From AWTP1-13 sp963775835 (GTDB lineage Bacteria > Pseudomonadota > Alphaproteobacteria > Rhizobiales > Hyphomicrobiaceae), in NCBI GenBank assembly GCA_963775835.1, contig CAVZKV010000009.1:62001-126000 (forward strand): DNA of 64,000 nt, written 5' to 3'. The notes beneath the pieces were generated by a model. It made no database searches and had not been told where the DNA came from. It worked only from the letters and a program-made list of their open reading frames with translations. The translations under genes were made by a program, and so were the position numbers. Shown here one piece after another: positions 53,873-62,431 of this stretch. Position 1 is the stretch's first letter; every line of letters starts with the position of its first letter.

Positions 53873-55105
53873 ATGCCTCAGCCTTCGCCGATCACGCCCG
53901 GCTCGAGCCAGCAGACCGACGCCCGTGCCTGGTGGCACGGAGCGGGGCGCTCACCGCTGCCTCGCCGTGGCGCGGCTGCCGCCGAGGCGGGCGAGGCCGC
54001 ATGGCACCACAACGAGGCCTTCGAACAGCTAGCCGTGCGGGTCGAAAACCTAGCTGCTCGGATAGAGGCGACCCGGTCAGCCCTCGGCGGCGAGGGTTTG
54101 GGCCTATTTGAGGGCGTGGCCGACGCGCTTGAGGGACTAAAAGCGGGCATCGCCAGGCTGCGTTGCGCCTGGGAAAGCGACGACCCCCGGCTGGATCGGC
54201 TGCCGCCAGGGCCACCGCGGCCAGTGGCCGCGGTGGCGCCATCGACCATGGCCGAAACCGATCCCTGGGATGCGGAAACGGCGGAGGCCTTGACGCGCGT
54301 TTGCGAGATTGCCGCGCTCGAGGCCCAGCAGCGTCCAGCGGGCCGCCGCGCTGGGTTGGCGCGGCCGGCCGACTTGCCGCCCGAGCCGCCGGCGCCGCGC
54401 GCAAGCGGATTGGATGCCCGGCTGGCGGATATCGCCGACCGCCTGCAGCAGGCCTTGCCGGGCCTCGCTGCGGCCCAATGGTTGGGTCCCCTCGATCAAC
54501 GCGTTCGCCTGCTCGAGCAGGCGGTGGTGCTAGCCTCGACGCGGGCAATGCGCGCGCCGGAGGCGGGGAGCCTCGCACATGTGGAAACGCTGATCCGCGA
54601 TCTGGCGGTTCAGGTCGAACAGACCCGAACCGAGCTCGGCCGTCTCGATGCCGTCGACGAACACCTGCGCGACATGATCGCACAATTCAAGGGCTTGGCT
54701 GCGACCGCCAAACCGGTGGGCCCCGCGCCGGCGGAGCCAAGCCCGGAGCGAGATCCGGCACACCGAGTGGAGGCGTTGCTGAAGAGTAGCCTCGCCGCGC
54801 GGCGACAGGATGCGCGCGCCGCCGTCGGCGTCCTCAAGTCTATTCATGATGCCGTCGGCCAGATCGCCGATCGCTTGGATGCGTTGCGGCCCGGGGAGCG
54901 CTCGGCCGAGCCAGGACTGGCGGGCCAAACCGATCCCGACGCCGATCGCGATCTCCTGCTCAAGGCCTATCGCGAGGGGGCACGGGCGCTCGGCGAGACC
55001 CCGTCGGACGCAGCCTACGAACCGCTCGAGGTTGCCGAGGGCGATCGCGCTCCGGGCCGATACGATTGGAGCACCAGCAATTGGCACTGGCACGCCAAGG
55101 ACTAG
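53873..55105 (+). CDS. Coiled-coil protein of unknown function (PodJ-N-like composition)
   Basis: A 410-residue cytoplasmic protein without signal or membrane segment. It is Ala/Arg/Glu/Leu-rich with heptad-like helices at about 50-105 (EQLAVRVENLAARIEATRSA), 180-225 (LADIADRLQQALPGL) and 235-350 (LAVQVEQTRTELGRLDAVDE, IADRLDAL), separated by Pro-rich linkers. The C-terminus is a short charged tail ending WSTSNWHWHAKD. The repeated IADRLDAL-type helices resemble the N-terminal part of alphaproteobacterial PodJ-like polarity proteins, but no Sel1 or peptidoglycan-binding domain follows. A scaffold role is a guess. The ATG at 53873 has no strong RBS. Confidence 0.65.
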   Translation: MPQPSPITPGSSQQTDARAWWHGAGRSPLPRRGAAAAEAGEAAWHHNEAFEQLAVRVENLAARIEATRSALGGEGLGLFEGVADALEGLKAGIARLRCAWESDDPRLDRLPPGPPRPVAAVAPSTMAETDPWDAETAEALTRVCEIAALEAQQRPAGRRAGLARPADLPPEPPAPRASGLDARLADIADRLQQALPGLAAAQWLGPLDQRVRLLEQAVVLASTRAMRAPEAGSLAHVETLIRDLAVQVEQTRTELGRLDAVDEHLRDMIAQFKGLAATAKPVGPAPAEPSPERDPAHRVEALLKSSLAARRQDARAAVGVLKSIHDAVGQIADRLDALRPGERSAEPGLAGQTDPDADRDLLLKAYREGARALGETPSDAAYEPLEVAEGDRAPGRYDWSTSNWHWHAKD

Positions 55106-55510
55106 TGGTCCCCGGCGCGCAGCCTTTCGCCCTGGCGTTTTCGGGCGTCGCTTTGCGCCACGGCCGCTTCCCGCGATGCCGCCCCCGCGATACCTCGCGG
55201 CCCCGCAAGGGGCGCGCAGCACCCGACAGCGCGCTTGCCGCGCCCGAGGCACGCTTTCATTTGCTTGCAAGCGCCGGCCGAAGAACGGGCTGGAGGCCGC
55301 CCTGTTTGGCCCAGCCGCACGCTGGCGTTGGCGCCCCGGGGCAATTTTTTCTCGCCGCCTGAGGCTTGAATTGTGGCCGCACATGGTGCGCTATGCTGTG
55401 GACGGCCAGGCGCATCCGGCTTCGGCGGGCCGGCGGGGCCGATGAGGGCCCCTCGTCGGTGGGCCGGTTCGGTTACATCGTTCGGCTGACGGCCATAGCG
55501 GGAGCAGTTC
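55106..55510. other. 405-bp gap
   Basis: GC-rich, with only short noise frames. I see no terminator, repeat or RNA gene in it. Confidence 0.4.
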
Positions 55511-56425
55511 TTGACCTCCGCCCAACCAGGCAAGAAAGCAAGCGCCGCGCTGCTGGCCGTGCTGGCGGCGGCAGGGGCCATCGTTGCCTTTGCCACGCAG
55601 GGGGAGGCGCAGCGCAAAAAGCAGCCCGTGCCGCCCCCCGTGGCCAAGGAAACGCCGCTGAGCAAGGTCGAGGAGGTCAAGCGCGAGCAACAGCCCGGTG
55701 CCAAGGAATCGGTGCAGGCCGATGTTTCGGCCCGCAACGTCGCGGTGACATCATCGTTCAGCGGTACCGAAATCGTCATTTTCGGCGCGGTCGACAACAG
55801 CCAGCAACCAAGCGCCAAATCCGGCTACTACGATATCGTGATCGTGGTCGAAGGGGTGCCGAGCCGGCAGGTGGTTCGGCGCAAGAGCAACGTTGCCGGC
55901 CTCTGGCTCAATACCTCCTCTGCGACCTTCGATCTGGTGCCCAGTTACTACGCCATCGCCTCCACTCGGCCGATCGACGAGATTGCGCCGGAGGAGTTTC
56001 GCGCCTCCCATGGCATGGGCTTCCAGCATTTGCGCTTCCCGCCCGCCTTCGGCCAGGCGCAAGCCCTCTCCACCGAGAACGTCAAGGAATTTCGCGAAGC
56101 CATCATCAATTTGAAGCAAAAGCAGGGGCTTTACGTCCAGGATGAGTACGGCGTGGCATTCATCGGACGCAGCTTGTTCCGCTCCACCATCGAACTGCCG
56201 GCCAATGTCACGGTGGGACCCTTTGATACGCGCGTCTACCTTTTTCGCGACGACCAATTGTTGAGCCAGTTCTCGGTGCGCCTCACGCTGGAACGGGAAG
56301 GGGTGGAGCGCTATCTGCACGCCTTCGCTTTCCAACACCCGATGTTCTATGGCCTGGCGACCGTGGCGATCGCGGTCGCCGCCGGGCTGCTGGCATCGAC
56401 GGTTTTGCGCCGCGGTGGTTCCTAG
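55511..56425 (+). CDS. TIGR02186-family (Alph_Pro_TM) membrane protein
   Basis: A 304-residue protein with an N-terminal export segment (ALLAVLAAAGAIVAFATQGEA), a ~230-residue periplasmic region and a C-terminal membrane helix (GLATVAIAVAAGLLASTVL). The periplasmic part has the family pattern: VAVTSSFSGTEIVIFGAVDN, YDIVIVVEGVPSRQVVRRKS, NVAGLWLNTSSATFDLVPSY. It is restricted, to my knowledge, to alphaproteobacteria, often near sulfite/TauE-type exporters; none is seen here. Function unknown. Confidence 0.85.
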   Translation: MTSAQPGKKASAALLAVLAAAGAIVAFATQGEAQRKKQPVPPPVAKETPLSKVEEVKREQQPGAKESVQADVSARNVAVTSSFSGTEIVIFGAVDNSQQPSAKSGYYDIVIVVEGVPSRQVVRRKSNVAGLWLNTSSATFDLVPSYYAIASTRPIDEIAPEEFRASHGMGFQHLRFPPAFGQAQALSTENVKEFREAIINLKQKQGLYVQDEYGVAFIGRSLFRSTIELPANVTVGPFDTRVYLFRDDQLLSQFSVRLTLEREGVERYLHAFAFQHPMFYGLATVAIAVAAGLLASTVLRRGGS

Positions 56426-56585
56426 CTGAGGCAGGCCGAGGGCGACCTGCTGCCGCGTTTTTTGGCAAAAGGCCCCGGACGCTGCCCGCGCGTGAGGCAT
56501 CGAAGGGCCTTTCGGGCAGCGATCGCCCTAAGCTAGACTGCCGCAAACGTCACCCGGTTGGCCAGGGCCCCTTCGCACGTCCTTC

Positions 56586-57428
56586 ATGCCTCAATTCGCT
56601 CCAGATCGCTTCGGCCACGTCAAAGGTTTGCCATCGACGGCGCCGGGGCAACGCATCGGCCTCCTCGGCGGATCGTTCAATCCACCACACGTTGCCCATC
56701 GCCAAATCAGCGAAATCGTCCTCAAGCGACTTGGGCTCGACCAGATCTGGTGGCTGGTGACACCTGGCAATCCCTTGAAGGCGCGCGGCGACCTCGCACC
56801 GCTCGCCGAGCGGCTGGTGCTGTGCCGGGCGATGGCAAAAAATCCGCGCATTGTGGTCACCGCCTTCGAGCGCGATCTGCCGGCTGCCTATACGGCCGGA
56901 ACCCTCGCCTTTCTGAAACGGCGCAGCCCGCTGGTACGCTTTGTTTGGATCATGGGTGCCGACAATCTGGCCGGCTTCCACCGCTGGCAGCGTTGGCGGG
57001 AGATCGTGACGATGGTTCCTGTCGTCGTCGTGGATCGTCCGGGCTGGCGCCTCAAAGCCCTCGCCTCCAAGGCGGCGAGAGCCTTTGCCGCGAGCCAGGT
57101 CCCCGAAACCAAGGCGCGCGGCTTGGTGGCCATGCCGCCACCGGCGTGGACCTTTTTGACCGGACCGCTCTCCCCGGTGTCCTCCACCGATCTCCGCCGC
57201 AAGGCTCGGCAGCGCGACCAATCTGTTGCTCGAAAGCCACAGATGGCCGAGCCAACTGCCACAGGCAAAGGCCGCAATGCACGGACGTCCCAGACCATGG
57301 GGAGCCGCAAGGGGGAGGCCCCCGTTTCCGAGCCGCCACAGGCCGATCGTCCGCCGGCCCGAGCCTTGCCGGGCGGCGAGAAGCGACCGGCGCGGCCGTC
57401 CCCTGCGGCAAAGACGGAAGCCTCTTGA
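56586..57428 (+). CDS. nadD: Nicotinate-nucleotide adenylyltransferase with long disordered tail
   Basis: A 280-residue protein whose first ~205 residues are NadD: GLLGGSFNPPHVAHRQIS (nucleotide motif, with Ala where a Gly is usual), VTPGNPLK, FVWIMGADNLAGFHRWQRW and SSTDLRRKAR near the end of the domain. It adenylates NaMN in NAD synthesis. The last ~70 residues (Pro/Ala/Lys/Arg-rich) are not part of the family and look disordered. It heads the nadD-rsfS-rlmH cluster that is common in alphaproteobacteria. Confidence 0.93.
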   Translation: MPQFAPDRFGHVKGLPSTAPGQRIGLLGGSFNPPHVAHRQISEIVLKRLGLDQIWWLVTPGNPLKARGDLAPLAERLVLCRAMAKNPRIVVTAFERDLPAAYTAGTLAFLKRRSPLVRFVWIMGADNLAGFHRWQRWREIVTMVPVVVVDRPGWRLKALASKAARAFAASQVPETKARGLVAMPPPAWTFLTGPLSPVSSTDLRRKARQRDQSVARKPQMAEPTATGKGRNARTSQTMGSRKGEAPVSEPPQADRPPARALPGGEKRPARPSPAAKTEAS

Positions 57429-57571
57429 AAGCTGCTCCCGTCGCCCTCTATCCTTGGCTTTGAGTCCCCACGTTGGGGACTGGATCCGGGGTCGAGGGCC
57501 GGCCCGGGCCTAAGGGCCCGACCGTTGCCCGCCCGACAAGGGTTTGATGACGAAAGGACCATCAGCACAAG

Positions 57572-57982
57572 ATGCCAACCGCACTTGAGGGTGCTCGCAA
57601 GAGCACGCCTCCGGCCGAACTCGTGTCGCCTGCACACGGCTCGGAAGCCCTTCTCGCGATCATCACGGCCGCGCTCGACGAGGCGAAGGCCGAACAGGTG
57701 GTGGCGATTGATATCAAGGGAAAATCTTCCATCGGCGACTATATGGTGATCGCCTCCGGCCGCTCCGACCGGCATGTCGGCGCGATCGCCGAGCAACTGC
57801 AGCACAAGCTGAAAGATGCCGGCTATGGTCGCGCGCGCATCGAGGGGCAACCCCAGTGCGACTGGGTGCTGATCGACGCCGGCGATATCATCGTGCACGT
57901 GTTCCGGCCGGAGGTGCGCGAGTTTTATAATCTCGAGAAGATGTGGTCGGCCGAGCGCCCGAGCGATCCGACGACGCACTAG
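57572..57982 (+). CDS. rsfS: Ribosomal silencing factor RsfS
   Basis: A 136-residue protein. DYMVIASGRSDRHVGAIAEQ and CDWVLIDAGDIIVHVFRPEV with REFYNLEKMW are diagnostic. RsfS binds ribosomal protein uL14 and blocks subunit joining when nutrients are short. About 25 residues precede the conserved core (SEALLAIITAALDEAKAEQV). It is the second gene of the nadD-rsfS-rlmH cluster; the gap to rlmH is 64 bp. Confidence 0.95.
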   Translation: MPTALEGARKSTPPAELVSPAHGSEALLAIITAALDEAKAEQVVAIDIKGKSSIGDYMVIASGRSDRHVGAIAEQLQHKLKDAGYGRARIEGQPQCDWVLIDAGDIIVHVFRPEVREFYNLEKMWSAERPSDPTTH

Positions 57983-58046
57983 TTCGGCGGTGCCGCGGGC
58001 TTGCCAAGTCTCGGCGTCCTTTTCGTGAAAGCAGGGACGCCCCGTC

Positions 58047-58529
58047 ATGCGCGTGGTCATTGCCGCGGTCGGCCGTCTCAAGGACGGACCGGAGCGGGTG
58101 TTATTTGAGAAATATCGCGACCGTTTTGAAGCTGCGGGTCGACGGCTTGGCTTTTCGCCGGTTGAGTGCGGTGAAACTTCCGAGAGCCAGGCGGCGAGCG
58201 TTGACAAGCGCAGGAGCGAAGAAGCCGCAGCGCTGCGCAAGTTGACCCGCGATGCCCAAACCGTCATCGCCTTGCACGAGGCTGGCAAAACGTGCACCAG
58301 CGCCGGCTTTGCCCAGCTATTGGGCAAAATCCGCGACGACGGCAGCAAGGGGCTGGCCTTCGCGATCGGTGGACCCGATGGGCTGTCCGCCGATATTCTG
58401 GCCGGGGCAAACCACAGGCTCTCATTCGGGGCAATAACGTTGCCGCATCAACTTGCGCGCATTGTCCTTGCCGAGCAGCTCTACCGGGCCGCGACCATTC
58501 TTGCCGGCCATCCCTACCATCGCGCATGA
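58047..58529 (+). CDS. rlmH: 23S rRNA (pseudouridine1915-N3)-methyltransferase RlmH
   Basis: A 160-residue SPOUT methyltransferase: FAIGGPDGLSADIL forms the SAM-binding knot and the C-terminus LPHQLARIVLAEQLYRAATI followed by GHPYHRA is nearly invariant in the family. It methylates pseudouridine 1915 in helix 69 of 23S rRNA on assembled ribosomes. Normal length. Third gene of the cluster. Confidence 0.96.
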   Translation: MRVVIAAVGRLKDGPERVLFEKYRDRFEAAGRRLGFSPVECGETSESQAASVDKRRSEEAAALRKLTRDAQTVIALHEAGKTCTSAGFAQLLGKIRDDGSKGLAFAIGGPDGLSADILAGANHRLSFGAITLPHQLARIVLAEQLYRAATILAGHPYHRA

Positions 58530-58615
58530 ATGGCACGACGGCGGCCCTGGACGTGCGATGGCGTTTCAGCCCGGGCCGCAGATCGATGTCTTGACCGAGA
58601 AAGCGCGAGCAAGCC

Positions 58616-59755
58616 ATGACAAGGAACACCCTGGCTCCGGAAACGGTCGCCGTGCAGGCTGGCGATGCCGGCGATGAGGCAACGGGTGCAATCGTTCCGC
58701 CGGTGCATCTTGCCACGACCTTTGTTCGCGATCCGGACAATCAATATCGCAAGGGCTTCAGCTATGGCCGGCCGGACAACGCCACCGTGCGGCAGGTCGA
58801 GCGGGTGCTGGCGCAGCTGGAGGGCGGCGCTGCCGCCCTCGTGGTCGCTTCCGGCATGACGGCGGCCACGACGGCGTTTTTGGCGCTGGAGCGGCCGGCA
58901 CATGTCGTGGCGCCCAACGTGATGTATTGGGGCCTGCGCGATTGGATCAGCCGGGATGGCCCCAGCTTCGGCATTGAGCCCACGTTTGTCGATGGTGCCG
59001 ACCCGGCGGCGATCGCGGCCGCCATCCGCCCCGGACGCACCAAGCTGGTCTGGATCGAAACACCCGCCAATCCGCTGTGGACCATCACCGACATTGCCGC
59101 AGCGGCAAAGATTGCGCACGCAGCGGGGGCGCTGCTTGCCGTCGATTCGACCGTGTCGACGCCGGTGCTCACGCAACCCATTGCGCTTGGCGCCGACCTC
59201 GTCATGCATTCGGCGACCAAATACCTTAACGGGCATTCCGACGCGATCGCTGGTGCCCTGGTGTTTGCTCGCCAGGGCGGCGAATTCGAGCGGGCCGGCC
59301 GCCTGCGCAGTATGCTGGGCGGCATCCTGGGGCCCTTCGAGGCGGCGTTGCTGCTGCGGGGAATGCGCACCTTGCATGTTCGCGTGCGCCACCAGTGCGC
59401 CGCGGCCATGGCCATTGCCAGCCACTTCAATGGGCATCCACGGCTGGAGGCCGTCCTGTACCCGGGGCTGCCGTCCCATCCCGGCCATGCCGTCGCTCAG
59501 CGCCAGATGCAGGGCGGCTTCGCGGGGATGCTGTCGGTGCGCGTCAAGGGCGGCGAGGCGGCGGCGGTGGCTGCGGCGGCCGACGTGCGGGTGTGGAAGC
59601 GGGCAACCTCCCTCGGCGGGGTCGAGAGTTTGCTCGAGCATCGCGCCAGTATCGAGGGAGCTGGTTCACCGTGTCCGCCGGACCTGTTGCGCCTGTCCGT
59701 AGGGCTGGAAAGCACGCGCGACCTGATCGGCGACCTCGAGCAGGCGCTAAGGTGA
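58616..59755 (+). CDS. Cys/Met-metabolism PLP enzyme (cystathionine beta-lyase-like)
   Basis: A 379-residue fold-type I PLP enzyme. The Schiff-base Lys is in HSATKYLNGHSDAIAGAL, substrate motif SYGRPDNATVRQVERVLAQL, and the phosphate loop VASGMTAATTAFLAL. It belongs with MetC/MetB/MetY-type lyases and synthases; the YGRPDN and KYLNGHSD motifs fit cystathionine beta- or gamma-lyase, but the exact reaction is open. The last 9 bp overlap the end of the convergent dioxygenase gene. Confidence 0.88.
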   Translation: MTRNTLAPETVAVQAGDAGDEATGAIVPPVHLATTFVRDPDNQYRKGFSYGRPDNATVRQVERVLAQLEGGAAALVVASGMTAATTAFLALERPAHVVAPNVMYWGLRDWISRDGPSFGIEPTFVDGADPAAIAAAIRPGRTKLVWIETPANPLWTITDIAAAAKIAHAAGALLAVDSTVSTPVLTQPIALGADLVMHSATKYLNGHSDAIAGALVFARQGGEFERAGRLRSMLGGILGPFEAALLLRGMRTLHVRVRHQCAAAMAIASHFNGHPRLEAVLYPGLPSHPGHAVAQRQMQGGFAGMLSVRVKGGEAAAVAAAADVRVWKRATSLGGVESLLEHRASIEGAGSPCPPDLLRLSVGLESTRDLIGDLEQALR

Positions 59756-60694
59756 GCCGCCCGTCCCGAGGGCCCGGACCGCTTGCGCGGCCCGGAGGGC
59801 TTTGCCCCCGATCGGCGCCCGCGGCCGCCCGGCTTCGCCTGGCTCGAGCCTGAAGCGCTGGTCCAGGCAATACCATGGCGCCGGCAGGTCCAAAGCGTCC
59901 TCCGTCGTGTCGTGCCGGACGAAATTGCCGATCAGCGCCCGGGTGACGCCAAACTGCGCGTCGCTGGTTAGGTATGGATCATCGGGCGAATAGATTTGTG
60001 AAATCAGGGTCTTGAAGCCGGGTTTGTACAGCATGAAGTGCAGGTGCGCCGGGCGGAAATTGTGCCTGCCCGTCGCCGCCATCAATTCCCCGACGGGGCC
60101 GTCGATGGGCACCGGATAGCCCGCCGGCTTGACGCTGCGGAAAGAAAACCGACCCTCGTGGTCGGTGAGGAAGCGGCCGCGCAGGTTCATCTCGGCCTGG
60201 CTGGCGTCCTGGTTTTCATAGAGGCCCTCCGGCGAGGAATGCCAGACGTCAACCTCGGCACCCGCTATCGGCCGATCGGTCCCGTCCACAACCTCAACAC
60301 GACAGATCAAGGCCGGGCCCGCCGTGGGCGAGCGCACGAGGCTGTCGCCGCTGCGGCAGATGGGCTGGTCGTCGCGCCAGAACGGTCCTAGCAGATTGGC
60401 CTGGGTCTCGGTCTGGCCGCCGTTGCCGTTGTTGAGGAGACACACCAGCGCCGACACGCCGAGCGATCCCGACATCAGCATCGCCTCATTGTGCCAGGCG
60501 GTTGTGTGTTGCCCGAGCGCGGCAACCAGCCGGATCGCCTCGTGGAACTCCGCCTCCGTCAGGCGCACCTCGCGAACAAAGCCGTGCAAATGGCGCACGA
60601 GAGCCAACAGGATTTCGCGGCTGCGCTCATTCTCGGTGCGGCTGAACGCCTCGACCACGGCGGTGGTGACGGCGGCCTCATTGTCGATGATCAT
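59747..60694 (-). CDS. Intradiol ring-cleavage dioxygenase (hydroxyquinol/catechol 1,2-dioxygenase type)
   Basis: A 315-residue protein. The helical N-terminal dimerisation domain (FSRTENERSREILLALVRHL) is followed by the catalytic beta-sandwich. Likely Fe(III) ligands are Tyr in PEGLYENQD, Tyr in KPAGYPVPIDG and the two His in RPAHLHFML, so the site is complete. It cleaves a catechol or hydroxyquinol between the hydroxyls to a cis,cis-muconate or maleylacetate. Divergent from the HpaB-type monooxygenase with only 76 bp between starts, which suggests joint control and one aromatic pathway. Confidence 0.91.
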   Translation of the reverse strand: MIIDNEAAVTTAVVEAFSRTENERSREILLALVRHLHGFVREVRLTEAEFHEAIRLVAALGQHTTAWHNEAMLMSGSLGVSALVCLLNNGNGGQTETQANLLGPFWRDDQPICRSGDSLVRSPTAGPALICRVEVVDGTDRPIAGAEVDVWHSSPEGLYENQDASQAEMNLRGRFLTDHEGRFSFRSVKPAGYPVPIDGPVGELMAATGRHNFRPAHLHFMLYKPGFKTLISQIYSPDDPYLTSDAQFGVTRALIGNFVRHDTTEDALDLPAPWYCLDQRFRLEPGEAGRPRAPIGGKALRAAQAVRALGTGGSP

Positions 60695-60770
60695 TGTTCG
60701 ACCTACCCTATGCTGCTCTCACTATGATAGCGGACCTCGCCGCGAGCCTCGACCACCTAGGGTTGAACCA

Positions 60771-62333
60771 ATGTCTGACCTTCCGGAGCGTCTCCTTGCA
60801 GGCAAGCAGCGACCGTTTACGGGCGCGGAGTATCTGGAGTCGCTGCGCGACGGCCGGGAGGTCTACATCTACGGCGAGAAGGTCCGCGATGTCACGCGGC
60901 ATCCGGCCTTCCGCAACGCGGCCGTGTCCGTGGCCAAATTGTACGATGCCCTCCACGACACCAAATCCAAGGACGTGCTTACGGATACGACCGACACCGG
61001 CTCGGGCGGTTACACGCATCGCTTCTTCAAGGCCGCGCGCTCGCGAGGCGACCTGATCGGGCAGCGTGATGCCATTGCCGCTTGGGCCCGCATGACTTAT
61101 GGCTGGATGGGCCGCAGCCCTGACTACAAGGCCGCATTTCTCAATACGCTGGGCGCCAACGCCGAGTTCTACGGCAAGTTTGCCGCTAACGCGCGCGCCT
61201 GGCACGTGCGCGGGCAGGAGGCCGTGCTCTACGTCAACCACGCACTGGTCAATCCGCCGATCGATCGGGCCAAGCCTGTCGAGCAGGTGAAAGACGTCTA
61301 CATTTCCATCCAGAAGGAAAACGACGCGGGCATCTTTGTCTCCGGCGCCAAAGTCGTCGCCACCAACTCGGCGCTGACGCACTACAACTTCCTCGGCCAA
61401 AACATGGGCCAGGACATCAACGACGAGAGTATGGTCGTGATGTTCATGGCGGCGATGGACACGCCCGGCATCAAGCTCATCTGCCGCGCCTCCTACGAGA
61501 TGGCGGCCGCTGCCAGTGGCTCTGCGTGGGACTATCCGCTGACCAGCCGCTTTGACGAGAACGATGCCATCTTCGTGTGCGACAACGCCTTCATTCCCTG
61601 GGAAAACGTGTTCATCCATCGTGATGTGGAACGCCTCAAGGCCTTCTATCCGCGTTCGGGCTTTGTCAACGGCTTCACCATGCAGGGCTGTACACGACTT
61701 GCCGTCAAGCTCGACTTCATTGCCGGTCTGCTCATGAAGGCGGCGCGCGCTACGGGTGTCGAGGCCTTTCGCGGCGTGCAGGTCCAGGTCGGCGAGGTGA
61801 TCGGCTGGCGCAACCTATTTTGGGCGCTTAGTGACGCCATGGCTTGCAATCCCGAGCCATGGGTGAATGGGGCGGTGCTCCCCAACATGCGCGCCTCGGT
61901 TGCCTATCGGCTGTTTGCAACCGAGGCCTATCCGGCCGTGCGCTCGATCGTCGAGAAGGTCATCGCCTCGGGTCTCATCTATCTGCCGAGCCACGCCCGA
62001 GACTTCAAGAATCCCGAGATCGATAAATACCTGCAAAAGTACGTTCGCGGATCGAGCGGCATCGACTACAAGGCGCGCATCAAGGTCATGAAATTGCTGT
62101 GGGATGCGATCGGCAGCGAATTCGGCGCGCGTCACGAACTCTACGAGATGAACTACGCCGGCAGTCACGAATTGGTGCGCTTGTTTCCCCTGCAACATGC
62201 CCAAAGTTCGGGCTCACTCAAAGAGATGGAAGCCCTGGTCGAGCAGTGTATGGCCGACTACGACGAAAACGGTTGGACGGATTTTGCTTACTGGAGCGGC
62301 GAAGACGTCTCGGCATTGGAACGGCTCAAGTAG
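60771..62333 (+). CDS. HpaB-family FADH2-dependent aromatic monooxygenase
   Basis: A 520-residue protein of the 4-hydroxyphenylacetate 3-hydroxylase family, which also holds chlorophenol monooxygenases such as TcpA and TftD. Recognisable segments: FTGAEYLESLRDGREVYIYG, VRDVTRHPAFRNAAVSVAKL, SGAKVVATNSALTHYNFLGQ and NAFIPWENVFIHRD. It needs reduced flavin from a separate reductase, none of which is in the window. The ATG at 60771 (MSDLPERLL) has AGGG 8 nt upstream; the open frame upstream overlaps the dioxygenase gene and is not used. Confidence 0.93.
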   Translation: MSDLPERLLAGKQRPFTGAEYLESLRDGREVYIYGEKVRDVTRHPAFRNAAVSVAKLYDALHDTKSKDVLTDTTDTGSGGYTHRFFKAARSRGDLIGQRDAIAAWARMTYGWMGRSPDYKAAFLNTLGANAEFYGKFAANARAWHVRGQEAVLYVNHALVNPPIDRAKPVEQVKDVYISIQKENDAGIFVSGAKVVATNSALTHYNFLGQNMGQDINDESMVVMFMAAMDTPGIKLICRASYEMAAAASGSAWDYPLTSRFDENDAIFVCDNAFIPWENVFIHRDVERLKAFYPRSGFVNGFTMQGCTRLAVKLDFIAGLLMKAARATGVEAFRGVQVQVGEVIGWRNLFWALSDAMACNPEPWVNGAVLPNMRASVAYRLFATEAYPAVRSIVEKVIASGLIYLPSHARDFKNPEIDKYLQKYVRGSSGIDYKARIKVMKLLWDAIGSEFGARHELYEMNYAGSHELVRLFPLQHAQSSGSLKEMEALVEQCMADYDENGWTDFAYWSGEDVSALERLK

Positions 62334-62431
62334 CGCCGCCAGCACGACCTGCGATCGCGGTCTTGGCCTCCCCGGCCAGCGGATGGTGCCGCTCGGGCAA
62401 GCGCAACATTGGCGCGCGGAAGGTCGGCAGG

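Noticed and set aside
60324..60770. Longer start for the HpaB-type gene
   Set aside because: It would run through the divergent dioxygenase gene; the conserved family start and RBS are at 60771.
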